Assembly (NCBI GenBank): GCA_028712845.1
Contig: JAQTPO010000125.1
Coordinates: 1-5,521, forward strand
Source: Dehalococcoidales bacterium
GTDB taxonomy: Bacteria > Chloroflexota > Dehalococcoidia > Dehalococcoidales > Fen-1064
Direction of reading: 5' to 3'
DNA length: 5,521 nucleotides
Each line of letters begins with the position of its first letter. Position 1 is the stretch's first letter. Under the pieces are notes generated by a model. That model was given only the letters and a program-made list of their open reading frames with translations. It had not been told where the DNA came from and did not search any database. Below are positions 1 through 5,050 of the stretch, one piece after another. The translations under genes were made by a program, and so were the position numbers.

Positions 1-65
1 ATAAAAGCCTTTCTTCTTACCGTGATTGCTAATTCATGTTTAATTAAAAGCAGTGTTTTATTCAT
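1..65 (-). CDS. ABC-2 type transporter permease, N-terminal fragment (cut by window edge)
   Basis: Reading the minus strand from an ATG at 65-63 gives 21 codons that stay open to the window edge, beginning MNKTLLLIKHELAITVRRK. A short start followed by a 'KHE..xTVRRK' stretch just before the first membrane helix is typical of the permease partners of NatA-type ATPases (ABC-2 superfamily). The ATG overlaps the end of the ATP-binding subunit gene by 8 nt (ATGAATAA), which implies translational coupling and a two-subunit exporter. No membrane segment is visible yet because the gene is cut off. The substrate cannot be inferred; Na+ efflux, drug or peptide export are known roles in the family. The call rests on the N-terminal pattern plus the neighbour. 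Confidence 0.7.
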   Translation of the reverse strand, partial: MNKTLLLIKHELAITVRRKAF

Positions 66-954
66 GCTCGCCGCCGGCAACTTTAATGAAGATTTCATTC
101 AGCGAAGGAGTGGACAATTCAAAACGATTAACGATGATTCCCTGTCTTACCAGTCTCTCCAACAGCATTTGAGGTGTCGTCTTCGTGTCCAGTATCAGCT
201 CAGTAGCCTTATTATGGACGCGCTTTTCCATTACTCCCTCAATCTCCCCCAGTTCTCCGCCGCATTCCACGATGACAGAATTGCTCCTGTATCGGGATTT
301 GATTTCGGCCAGTTTGCCGTAAAGAACCATACGCCCTTTGTTAATCATCAAAAGGCGGTCGCTAAGCTCCTCGATATCATTCATCCGATGGGTGCTCATA
401 ATGATGGTTTTGCCCGTGTTTTTTAACTCCATAATCATGTCTTTAAGTAATTGCGTATTGACCGGGTCAAGACCCGCGAATGGTTCATCCAGAATAATCA
501 AATCCGGTTCGTGGATGATGGTGATAATGACCTGGACGATTTGTCCCATACCGCGGCTCAGCTCTTCAATTCTCTTGTTTTTATGAGGCAATAGGTCGGC
601 TCTTTTTAGCAGTTCCTCGCCTCGCTTTATCGCCGCTTGCTTATCAACACCCTTCAGGGAGGCAAAATAGACGATGGACTCGATGATACTCAGTTTTTTA
701 TAAAGGCCTCTTTCCTCCGGCAGGTAGCCAATATGGTTCTTGCTAGCTTCAGTCAGTTTTTTGCCGAGAATCTTGATGTCACCGGAATCGGGTTTAATGA
801 TATCCATCATCATACGGATGGTGGTGGTCTTGCCTGCGCCATTAGGTCCAATCAAGCCGAAGATTTCGCCCTGATTGACGCTAAAGGAAACATCGTTGAC
901 TACAGCGCGGTTGCCGTAAGCCTTGAGGATATGATTGACTTCCACGGAAAACAT
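58..954 (-). CDS. ABC-2 type (NatA-like) exporter ATP-binding protein
   Basis: This 298-residue nucleotide-binding subunit would power an inner-membrane ABC-2 exporter. Visible motifs are Walker A GPNGAGKTT (36-44), a Q-loop region reading GYLPEERGLY with Glu80 in place of Gln (usual for this subfamily), the signature LSRGMGQ (132-138), Walker B LIILDEP (152-158) and the switch His189 in STHR. From about residue 215 the C-terminus matches the DUF4162-like accessory domain commonly found in NatA-type ATPases. Full length is normal for the family. The ATG start is supported by an AGGAAGG ribosome site about 10 nt upstream, at 964-970 on the complementary strand. The stop overlaps the start of the permease gene at 1-65, so the two form an operon. 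The exported substrate is unknown. Confidence 0.93.
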   Translation of the reverse strand: MFSVEVNHILKAYGNRAVVNDVSFSVNQGEIFGLIGPNGAGKTTTIRMMMDIIKPDSGDIKILGKKLTEASKNHIGYLPEERGLYKKLSIIESIVYFASLKGVDKQAAIKRGEELLKRADLLPHKNKRIEELSRGMGQIVQVIITIIHEPDLIILDEPFAGLDPVNTQLLKDMIMELKNTGKTIIMSTHRMNDIEELSDRLLMINKGRMVLYGKLAEIKSRYRSNSVIVECGGELGEIEGVMEKRVHNKATELILDTKTTPQMLLERLVRQGIIVNRFELSTPSLNEIFIKVAGGEHE

Positions 955-984
955 GCTTAGCGCACCTTCCTAAAATCATTAGTA

Positions 985-993
985 ATTATAGCA
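985..993 (-). promoter_or_regulatory. Extended -10 promoter of the ABC exporter operon
   Basis: On the minus strand this reads TGCTATAAT: a perfect TATAAT preceded by the TGn extension, about 30 nt upstream of the exporter ATPase start. No good -35 box lies 16-18 nt further upstream, which is typical of extended -10 promoters. The predicted transcript would have a leader of only about 25 nt, containing the AGGAAGG ribosome site. Confidence 0.6.
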
Positions 994-1045
994 CACAAGG
1001 GTTTATTGGCTATATGCCTATTTCAGTACCAGTACCATGATAACA

Positions 1046-1075
1046 TTGACACGACAAAATTGTGTCTGGTAAAGT
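1046..1075 (+). promoter_or_regulatory. Candidate tup operon promoter (TTGACA / TAAAGT)
   Basis: A perfect TTGACA (1046-1051) is followed after 18 nt by TAAAGT (1070-1075), which matches TATAAT at four of six positions. Transcription would start near 1082, upstream of the structured leader. The -35 box lies inside a short dyad (1048-1066), so repressor control is conceivable. The competing TATAAT at 1092-1097 makes the exact promoter uncertain. Confidence 0.4.
1048..1066. repeat. Operator-like dyad overlapping the -35 box
   Basis: GACAC at 1048-1052 is inverted as GTGTC at 1062-1066. A second nested inverted repeat, ACAA-aa-TTGT, spans 1054-1063. The two share bases and together give a roughly 19-bp dyad starting within TTGACA. 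This is the size and placement of a dimeric repressor site, but no family consensus is recognisable. Confidence 0.35.
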
Positions 1076-1091
1076 AAGAGTGTTTTCATAA

Positions 1092-1097
1092 TATAAT
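1092..1097 (+). promoter_or_regulatory. Alternative -10 box TATAAT upstream of the leader RNA
   Basis: This is a perfect TATAAT hexamer in an AT-rich run. The -35 position 17 nt upstream (about GTAAAG) is poor. Transcription from here would begin near 1104, about 10 nt before the first stem of the leader, a sensible start for a structured 5' UTR. It may act alone or may simply reflect local AT richness. Confidence 0.35.
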
Positions 1098-1113
1098 ATT
1101 GGCTACTCTTCGA

Positions 1114-1282
1114 GTCGGTGCGCCTGTATTATTTTTAAATGGTTCACCGACCGCAGGGCTTCTAAAAAAGCCCTAAGGGTATTTGTAGAAATGCAAATAC
1201 CTCCCGTGTTTGGAAAGGAGAGATGACTCAAATAGCTATTGCTTTTGGGCGACTCCTTTGGGGTGCCCATTTTTTTTGGCAC
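1114..1282 (+). promoter_or_regulatory. Structured 5' leader of the tup operon, candidate Moco/Tuco-class riboswitch
   Basis: Several stems can be read directly. P-a pairs GTCGGTG (1114-1120) with CACCGAC (1145-1151). P-b pairs AGGGCTT (1155-1161) with AAGCCCT (1168-1174). P-c runs from G1178 to C1201 and is closed by a GAAA tetraloop (1188-1191). P-d pairs CTCC (1201-1204) with GGAG (1217-1220). P-e is CAAA-t-AGC / GCTTTTG (1229-1247) with a TATT loop. An intrinsic terminator (1246-1277) follows. A GNRA-capped hairpin, a purine-rich GGAAAGGAGAGATGAC core and a terminator ahead of a tungstate importer are what a riboswitch would look like. The Moco RNA family, including proposed tungsten-cofactor variants, is known upstream of Mo/W transport genes. 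Assignment to that family is from memory of its general look and has not been aligned. A protein- or leader-controlled attenuator is the alternative. Confidence 0.55.
1246..1277 (+). terminator. Intrinsic terminator inside the tupA leader (attenuator)
   Basis: TGGGC (1246-1250) pairs with GCCCA (1265-1269). The stem continues through G1251-T1264 (wobble), a bulged A1252 and CTCC (1253-1256) with GGGG (1260-1263), closed by a TTT loop. Eight T residues (1270-1277) follow immediately. It lies about 106 nt upstream of the tupA start and downstream of the promoters, so it must be bypassed for the operon to be expressed. It could also stop upstream transcription, but no plus-strand gene precedes it in this window. 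Confidence 0.8.
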
Positions 1283-1365
1283 TTAAGGATTAGGAACGAG
1301 AAGGAGGTGCCTTATACCTTATAATTTATTAACGATTCCGCAATATCTATTCAAAAAGTCATCAT

Positions 1366-1373
1366 AAAAGGAG
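1366..1373 (+). promoter_or_regulatory. Ribosome binding site of tupA
   Basis: AAAAGGAG lies 10 nt before GTG at 1384. It supports the GTG as the start, since no ATG in frame gives a complete signal peptide. The stronger-looking AAGGAGG at 1301-1307 has no start codon at a usable distance. Confidence 0.75.
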
Positions 1374-1383
1374 CGCAAAACAA

Positions 1384-2793
1384 GTGAAATTTCTTAAAAA
1401 TCCGGTTCTGAAGATACTTCTGGCGACCGCAGTTTTACTCGGTCTCCTGAGTTCACTTTTGGGTTGTAGCGGTACGACAACGCCCACCACAACGGCAACC
1501 CAACCCACAAAACCAGCCAACCCCGAATTAATTCTTTCCAGCACCACGAGTACGCGCGATTCCGGCTTGTTCGATGTCCTGATCCCGATGTTCGAAGAAC
1601 AGACGGGTTACAAGCTCAAATCTGTCTACGTCGGTTCCGGAGCAGCAATGGCAATGGGAGCTCAGGGTGAAGCCGATGTATTAGTCGTTCATTCTCCAGC
1701 CGCCGAAGTGACTTTTATGAATGATAGCAGCGGCATTAATCGACAATTATTAATGCATACTGATTACTTGATTGTCGGTCCGAAATCAGACCCGGGTGGG
1801 ATTAAAGGTATGCCCTCCGCCGTCGAAGCCTTTAAGAAAATGGCGGAGGCTCAAGTGACATTCTATAGTCGGGGCGATAACTCCGGTACAGATACAACCG
1901 ACAAGAAAATCTGGAAATCCGCGGGAGTCACGGTTGCAGACGGCTCAGCCGAGAATCCGAGCTGGTATATTGAAGGTGGTGCCGGTACAGGTATGGCAAC
2001 CTTGTTGAATGTTGCCTCTGAGAAACAGGCTTATACCCTGACCGACCGCGCTACTTATCTCAATAATATGAGCACCCTGGACCTGGACATTCTTGTTGAA
2101 GGGGACCCCATCCTTCTTAATGTTTATCATGTAATTCAGGTGAATCCGGCGAAGTGGCCGAAAGTTAACGCTGAGGGAGCGAAAGCATTCTCGGATTTTT
2201 TGTTGAGTGCTGCTACACAAGACGTCATAGCTAAGTACGGGATAGATAGGTTCGGGAAACCGTTATTCTTCGCGGATGCGGGGAAAGCGGAACCGGTTGC
2301 GACGGCAACTGCGACGGCCACAGCAACTGAAAGCATATCTCTCACTGTAGTTAATGGTTCTACGACGAAAACATACACTCTTTCCGCTTTCAAAGCCTTA
2401 CCTGCTACTGCTGGCTCAGGTATGACCAAGAATAAAGCTGGGACAATCAGCACGTCTGATAAATATGTTGGCGTCAGTCTGATTGACCTTATTAATGCAG
2501 TCGGTGGAATGAAAGACACCCAGTCCGTAAATGTAATCGCCAGCGATGGTTATATCAGCACGTTAACCTACGCACAGATTTATCAAGGTACTTTCAATAT
2601 CATGGACAAAGATGGTAATCCTGCAACCGCAACGCAACAACCCGTAGTCGTACTAGTTTACTTGAAAGCCGGCGTTGCGCTGGATGCGAAATCCGGTCCG
2701 ATACAGATGGGTATTATGACTGCCACCGACCAGGTTTCCGAAGCATCCGTGTGGGTGAAACAGGTAGTCAAGATAGAAATAGTTAATCCGTAA
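1384..2793 (+). CDS. tupA: Tungstate ABC transporter substrate-binding lipoprotein fused to a molybdopterin-oxidoreductase-like domain
   Basis: This extracytoplasmic receptor probably binds tungstate (or molybdate) and delivers it to TupB/TupC. Residues 1-28 form a lipoprotein signal (KFLKN, a hydrophobic run, lipobox LLGC) with lipidated Cys28, followed by a Thr/Pro-rich tether. The binding domain (about 48-300) carries the TupA-type motifs STTSTRDSGL (53-62), VGSGAAMAMGAQGEADVLVVH (83-103) and SRGDNSGT (162-169), with oxyanion-binding Ser/Thr/Arg residues expected among them. An (Ala-Thr)5 linker (306-315) joins a C-terminal domain (about 318-469) with features such as NG-x-TYTLSAFKALP, GVSLIDLI, SDGY and VWVKQVVKIEI. 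These recall the SUOX/YedY-like molybdopterin-binding fold. Ordinary TupA proteins are about 270-300 residues, so this is an addition. The only Cys is Cys28, so the extra domain lacks the cysteine that ligates molybdenum in SUOX enzymes. Start codon is GTG. Binding-domain assignment is strong; metal preference is inferred. Confidence 0.88.
   Translation: MKFLKNPVLKILLATAVLLGLLSSLLGCSGTTTPTTTATQPTKPANPELILSSTTSTRDSGLFDVLIPMFEEQTGYKLKSVYVGSGAAMAMGAQGEADVLVVHSPAAEVTFMNDSSGINRQLLMHTDYLIVGPKSDPGGIKGMPSAVEAFKKMAEAQVTFYSRGDNSGTDTTDKKIWKSAGVTVADGSAENPSWYIEGGAGTGMATLLNVASEKQAYTLTDRATYLNNMSTLDLDILVEGDPILLNVYHVIQVNPAKWPKVNAEGAKAFSDFLLSAATQDVIAKYGIDRFGKPLFFADAGKAEPVATATATATATESISLTVVNGSTTKTYTLSAFKALPATAGSGMTKNKAGTISTSDKYVGVSLIDLINAVGGMKDTQSVNVIASDGYISTLTYAQIYQGTFNIMDKDGNPATATQQPVVVLVYLKAGVALDAKSGPIQMGIMTATDQVSEASVWVKQVVKIEIVNP
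2299..2328 (+). repeat. In-frame Ala-Thr hexanucleotide repeat (interdomain linker)
   Basis: Five degenerate copies of a GCNACN hexamer encode (Ala-Thr)5 between the tungstate-binding domain and the C-terminal domain of TupA. A six-base unit changes length in frame, so linker length could vary between strains without destroying the protein. Flanking Pro304 and Glu316-Ser317 look like ordinary linker boundaries. Confidence 0.8.
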
Positions 2794-2840
2794 TAACAAA
2801 AACAGTTTAAAGGACAATGGGAGTCTGCTTGATATCTCAC

Positions 2841-2870
2841 AAAAGGTACATGATATAGTATGAAAAGGTA
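2841..2870 (+). repeat. Duplicated AAAAGGTA motif in the tupA-tupB spacer
   Basis: AAAAGGTA occurs at 2841-2848 and again at 2863-2870. The second copy is the ribosome site for tupB, 7 nt before its ATG. The first precedes an ATG at 2850 that reads only two codons (ATG ATA TAG). Another ATG at 2860 reads MKR then stops at 2869-2871. No terminator hairpin is visible in the 82-nt spacer, so tupA and tupB are probably co-transcribed. Confidence 0.5.
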
Positions 2871-2875
2871 ACGCT

Positions 2876-3571
2876 ATGGATTTATTAGAAGGTATCAAGC
2901 AGGCTTTCCTCCTCCTGATTCATGGAGACCGGCAAATGATAGAAATTGCCGTATTATCCCTGCTGGTCTCCGGGGCAGCGACGGTATTTAGTCTCATAAT
3001 CGGCATACCGGCTGGCGCAGCCCTTGGTCTGAATAAGTTCCCCGGCAAACGTTTCCTGGCAAGTCTGATAAATGCCGGCATGGGCGCTCCGCCGGTCGTA
3101 GTCGGTCTTATTGTCACAATGTTCCTGGCTCGCAGCGGACCTCTCAACTTTCTGCATATCCTTTACACACCTGCCGCTATGGTCATAGCACAGGTCCTCA
3201 TTGCCTTTCCGCTTGTCGCGGGTTTCACCATGGCGGCGGTACAGCAACTCGACCCCAAGCTGCGGATGCAAATCTATGCGCTGGGAGCTTCACGGAGTCA
3301 AATGGTCTGGCTATTGCTGAAAGAAGCGCGTCTGCCTTTGCTGGCGGCAGTTATGGCAGGATTCGGTGCGGTTATTTCAGAAGTCGGGGCATCGATGATG
3401 GTTGGCGCTAACATCGTCGGACAGACGAGAGTCATGACGACTGCAATTGTAGGTGAGGTTAGCAAAGGAGCGTACTCGCTGGCAATAGCTCTCAGTATTC
3501 TACTGATGATACTGGTTTACCTGGTCAATCTTCTCCTGACATGGATTCAACAGCGGAGTCGCAACAAATGA
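2876..3571 (+). CDS. tupB: Tungstate ABC transporter permease
   Basis: This 231-residue inner-membrane subunit should form the homodimeric channel through which the oxyanion passes. Hydrophobic segments fall near 23-49, 65-84, 97-120, 152-176 and 202-224, giving about five helices, as usual for this small permease type. The cytoplasmic coupling (EAA-type) loop is visible as ALGASRSQMVWLLLKEARLP (135-154), which docks on the ATPase. NAGMGAPPVVVGL (66-78) and SEVGASMMVGANI (168-180) are typical of tungstate/molybdate-type permeases. Length matches TupB. AAAAGG at 2863-2868 lies 7 nt before the ATG. The gene follows tupA by 82 nt, and its TGA stop overlaps the tupC ATG. Substrate assignment depends on the neighbouring binding protein. 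Confidence 0.9.
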   Translation: MDLLEGIKQAFLLLIHGDRQMIEIAVLSLLVSGAATVFSLIIGIPAGAALGLNKFPGKRFLASLINAGMGAPPVVVGLIVTMFLARSGPLNFLHILYTPAAMVIAQVLIAFPLVAGFTMAAVQQLDPKLRMQIYALGASRSQMVWLLLKEARLPLLAAVMAGFGAVISEVGASMMVGANIVGQTRVMTTAIVGEVSKGAYSLAIALSILLMILVYLVNLLLTWIQQRSRNK

Positions 3572-4674
3572 TAAGCCAACCATTCGCAACTGCATCCGTA
3601 AGAACCCGCGGGCTTACAATGGTGTATGGTGACCGCACTGTGCTCGATATCACATCGCTTGAAGTAATTCCCGGGGAAGTTCTGGCAATCATAGGTCCCA
3701 ATGGCTCAGGAAAAACAACTCTTCTGCTCAACCTGGCTTTGCTTATCAAGCCGACTAAAGGAATGGTCTTCTATGACAACATTCCGATCACCGGAAGAAA
3801 ACAGATGCTCGAACTGCGGCGGCGTACGGCAACGGTTTTCCAGGAGCCTCTTTTACTGGCTATGTCCGTAAAGGAGAATGTGACGCTCGGGTTAAAACTC
3901 CGCAAAATCAGAGATACCGAAGCAAAACAACGCGCGCGGAAATGGCTGGAGCGGTTTGGCGTGATTAATCTTGAAAACAGGTCACCGCGTACCCTCTCTA
4001 GTGGCGAAGCAAAAAGGGTGAGTCTGGCGCGTGCCTTTGCACTACAACCTGAGGTACTTTTCCTCGACGAGCCATTTACTGCGCTGGATAGCCCCACCAG
4101 GCAGGCGCTACTTAATGATTTTGAAAGAGTGCTGCGGGAAACTAAAGTAACAACCGTGATGGTGACTCATGACCGTAACGAAGCTCTCGTGGTGGCACAC
4201 CGCGTAGCTGTACTCCTTGGTGGAAAACTCCGCCAGTTAGGTGCACCGGACGAAGTCTTCAATTATCCGGTAGATGAAGAAGTGGCAGAGTTTGTGGAAG
4301 CCGGTAATATTCTCGATGGTAAAGTTATCGAACAGAGCAATGGAATGGGGGTCGTTAGCATCGGGACGCAATTGATAGAAGTGGTCTCTCCGCTACCTGC
4401 CGGCACCAGGGTTACGGTATGTTTACGATTCGAGGATATTACTTTAGCGGTTCCTCCCACCAGTGAGGTTTCCAGCAGTGCGAGAAACCGGTTAAACGGT
4501 GTCATTACTAAAGTTTTGCCATTGGCAGCACAGGCTAGAATCACATTGAACTGCGGCTTTCCGTTGACTGCACTGATAACGAAACGCAGTTGTGATGACA
4601 TGAAATTGGGTGAAGGGAAAGAAGTCATCGCTACTTTCAAAGCATCGATAATCCATCTGATTCCACATTATTAA
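3568..4674 (+). CDS. tupC: Tungstate ABC transporter ATP-binding protein with C-terminal TOBE-like domain
   Basis: This subunit hydrolyses ATP on the cytoplasmic face to drive TupB. I chose ATG 3568, giving 368 residues, because it overlaps the tupB stop as ATGA and has GCGGAG (3552-3557) upstream. An in-frame ATG at 3541 would add nine residues (MDSTAESQQ) but has no ribosome site. Motifs numbered from 3568: Walker A GPNGSGKTT (43-51), Q-loop Gln92 in VFQEP, signature LSSGEAKR (143-150, a variant of LSGGQ), Walker B VLFLDEP (163-169) and switch His201. Residues about 306-368 (RNRLNGVITKV to the end) resemble the Mop/TOBE module of ModC-type ATPases. That module can bind the oxyanion and, in some relatives, inhibit transport when the anion is abundant. 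Its presence supports a molybdate/tungstate role over phosphate or sulfate, though TOBE modules also occur in other importers. No terminator hairpin is visible after the stop. Confidence 0.9.
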   Translation: MISQPFATASVRTRGLTMVYGDRTVLDITSLEVIPGEVLAIIGPNGSGKTTLLLNLALLIKPTKGMVFYDNIPITGRKQMLELRRRTATVFQEPLLLAMSVKENVTLGLKLRKIRDTEAKQRARKWLERFGVINLENRSPRTLSSGEAKRVSLARAFALQPEVLFLDEPFTALDSPTRQALLNDFERVLRETKVTTVMVTHDRNEALVVAHRVAVLLGGKLRQLGAPDEVFNYPVDEEVAEFVEAGNILDGKVIEQSNGMGVVSIGTQLIEVVSPLPAGTRVTVCLRFEDITLAVPPTSEVSSSARNRLNGVITKVLPLAAQARITLNCGFPLTALITKRSCDDMKLGEGKEVIATFKASIIHLIPHY

Positions 4675-4697
4675 TTACCTACCGAACTCCCTATCTC

Positions 4698-4726
4698 TTG
4701 ACAAATCCAATACATCGCCATATAAT
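4698..4726 (+). promoter_or_regulatory. Consensus sigma-70 promoter for the MerR/GHKL operon
   Basis: TTGACA (4698-4703), a 17-nt spacer and TATAAT (4721-4726) match the consensus perfectly. Transcription should begin near 4733, giving a leader of about 37 nt. Genes activated by classical MerR proteins usually have a stretched 19-20 nt spacer, so this promoter should be strong without activation. If controlled at all, it is more likely repressed. Confidence 0.85.
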
Positions 4727-4747
4727 TCAGGTAAAATTACATGAAAT

Positions 4748-4762
4748 ATTATAGGAAATAAT
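4748..4762 (+). repeat. Small dyad over the ribosome site of the MerR-like gene
   Basis: ATTAT (4748-4752) is inverted as ATAAT (4758-4762) around AGGAA, which is the only ribosome-site-like stretch before ATG 4770. The GG to ATG distance is long (about 14 nt), so initiation may be weak. The AT stem is too weak to claim as a real switch. Confidence 0.25.
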
Positions 4763-4769
4763 TCGTGAA

Positions 4770-5021
4770 ATGTTACGTATTACTGAGCTAGCCAGAAAAA
4801 TCGGGGCTTCCGTAGATGAAATTCACTACCTCGAGAAAAAGGGGTTCATAAAATCCGTTAAATCCCGGCTGACACAGCGGGAGGTGAGACATTTTCAGGA
4901 TACGGATACGCGTAAAGTTCAACTGATTATTAAGTACCGCCGTCAGGGCTTTACCTGGGATGTAGCTTTCCAGAAAGCCCGACAGGAGTTTGATAAGCCC
5001 ACGCTCTTTGACCGAGGGTAA
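4770..5021 (+). CDS. Stand-alone MerR-type helix-turn-helix DNA-binding protein
   Basis: This 83-residue protein begins MLRITELARKIGASVDEIHY, matching the first helix-turn-helix of MerR proteins (usual form: IGELAKxxGVSxxTIRYYE). The match continues with LEKKGFI (21-27) and a second-helix region ending near RRQGFTWDVAFQKARQEF, like the MerR 'LRxxGFSLxEI' segment. It stops at about the end of the winged-helix domain: the long dimerisation helix and any effector-binding domain are absent, and there is no cysteine for metal sensing. It is therefore a DNA-binding-domain-only regulator, comparable to small excisionase- or HspR-like MerR relatives. A consensus promoter lies upstream, and the GHKL ATPase gene starts 29 nt downstream in the same direction, so co-transcription is likely. 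Target DNA is unknown. Confidence 0.75.
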   Translation: MLRITELARKIGASVDEIHYLEKKGFIKSVKSRLTQREVRHFQDTDTRKVQLIIKYRRQGFTWDVAFQKARQEFDKPTLFDRG

Positions 5022-5050
5022 TAGAAGAACAGGGTAACAGGGGGTGGTTT

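Noticed and set aside
22..426. Plus-strand reading frame of 134 codons antisense to the exporter ATPase
   Set aside because: The opposite strand carries all ABC ATPase motifs at full length. The plus-strand product shows no recognisable domain or upstream ribosome site.
1301..1324. Strong AAGGAGG ribosome-like motif suggesting a leader peptide before tupA
   Set aside because: No ATG, GTG or TTG lies at a usable distance downstream, and a stop-rich stretch follows. It can instead pair with ACCTCC (1199-1204), so an RNA-structure role is more likely.
2136..2519. Minus-strand reading frame of 127 codons inside tupA
   Set aside because: It is antisense to a well-supported gene, has no ribosome site, and its repetitive Ala-Val stretch is just the complement of the Ala-Thr linker repeat.
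1384..2793. Phosphate-binding PstS-like protein instead of TupA
   Set aside because: The TTSTRDSGL, GSGAAMAMGAQGEADVLVVH and SRGDNSGT motifs, together with the short five-helix single permease gene, fit the tungstate family rather than PstS, which pairs with two permeases.
3541..3567. Longer tupC start at ATG 3541
   Set aside because: It lacks a ribosome site and would overlap tupB by 31 nt. The ATG at 3568 makes an ATGA overlap with the tupB stop and begins closer to the conserved ATPase fold.
4675..4697. Terminator after tupC
   Set aside because: No GC-rich stem followed by a T-run is present between the tupC stop and the next promoter, so readthrough into the MerR/GHKL genes cannot be excluded.
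4741..4761. Six-codon frame MKYYRK upstream of the MerR-like gene
   Set aside because: Its only ribosome-like AGG (4729-4731) lies before the predicted transcription start, so it is unlikely to be translated.
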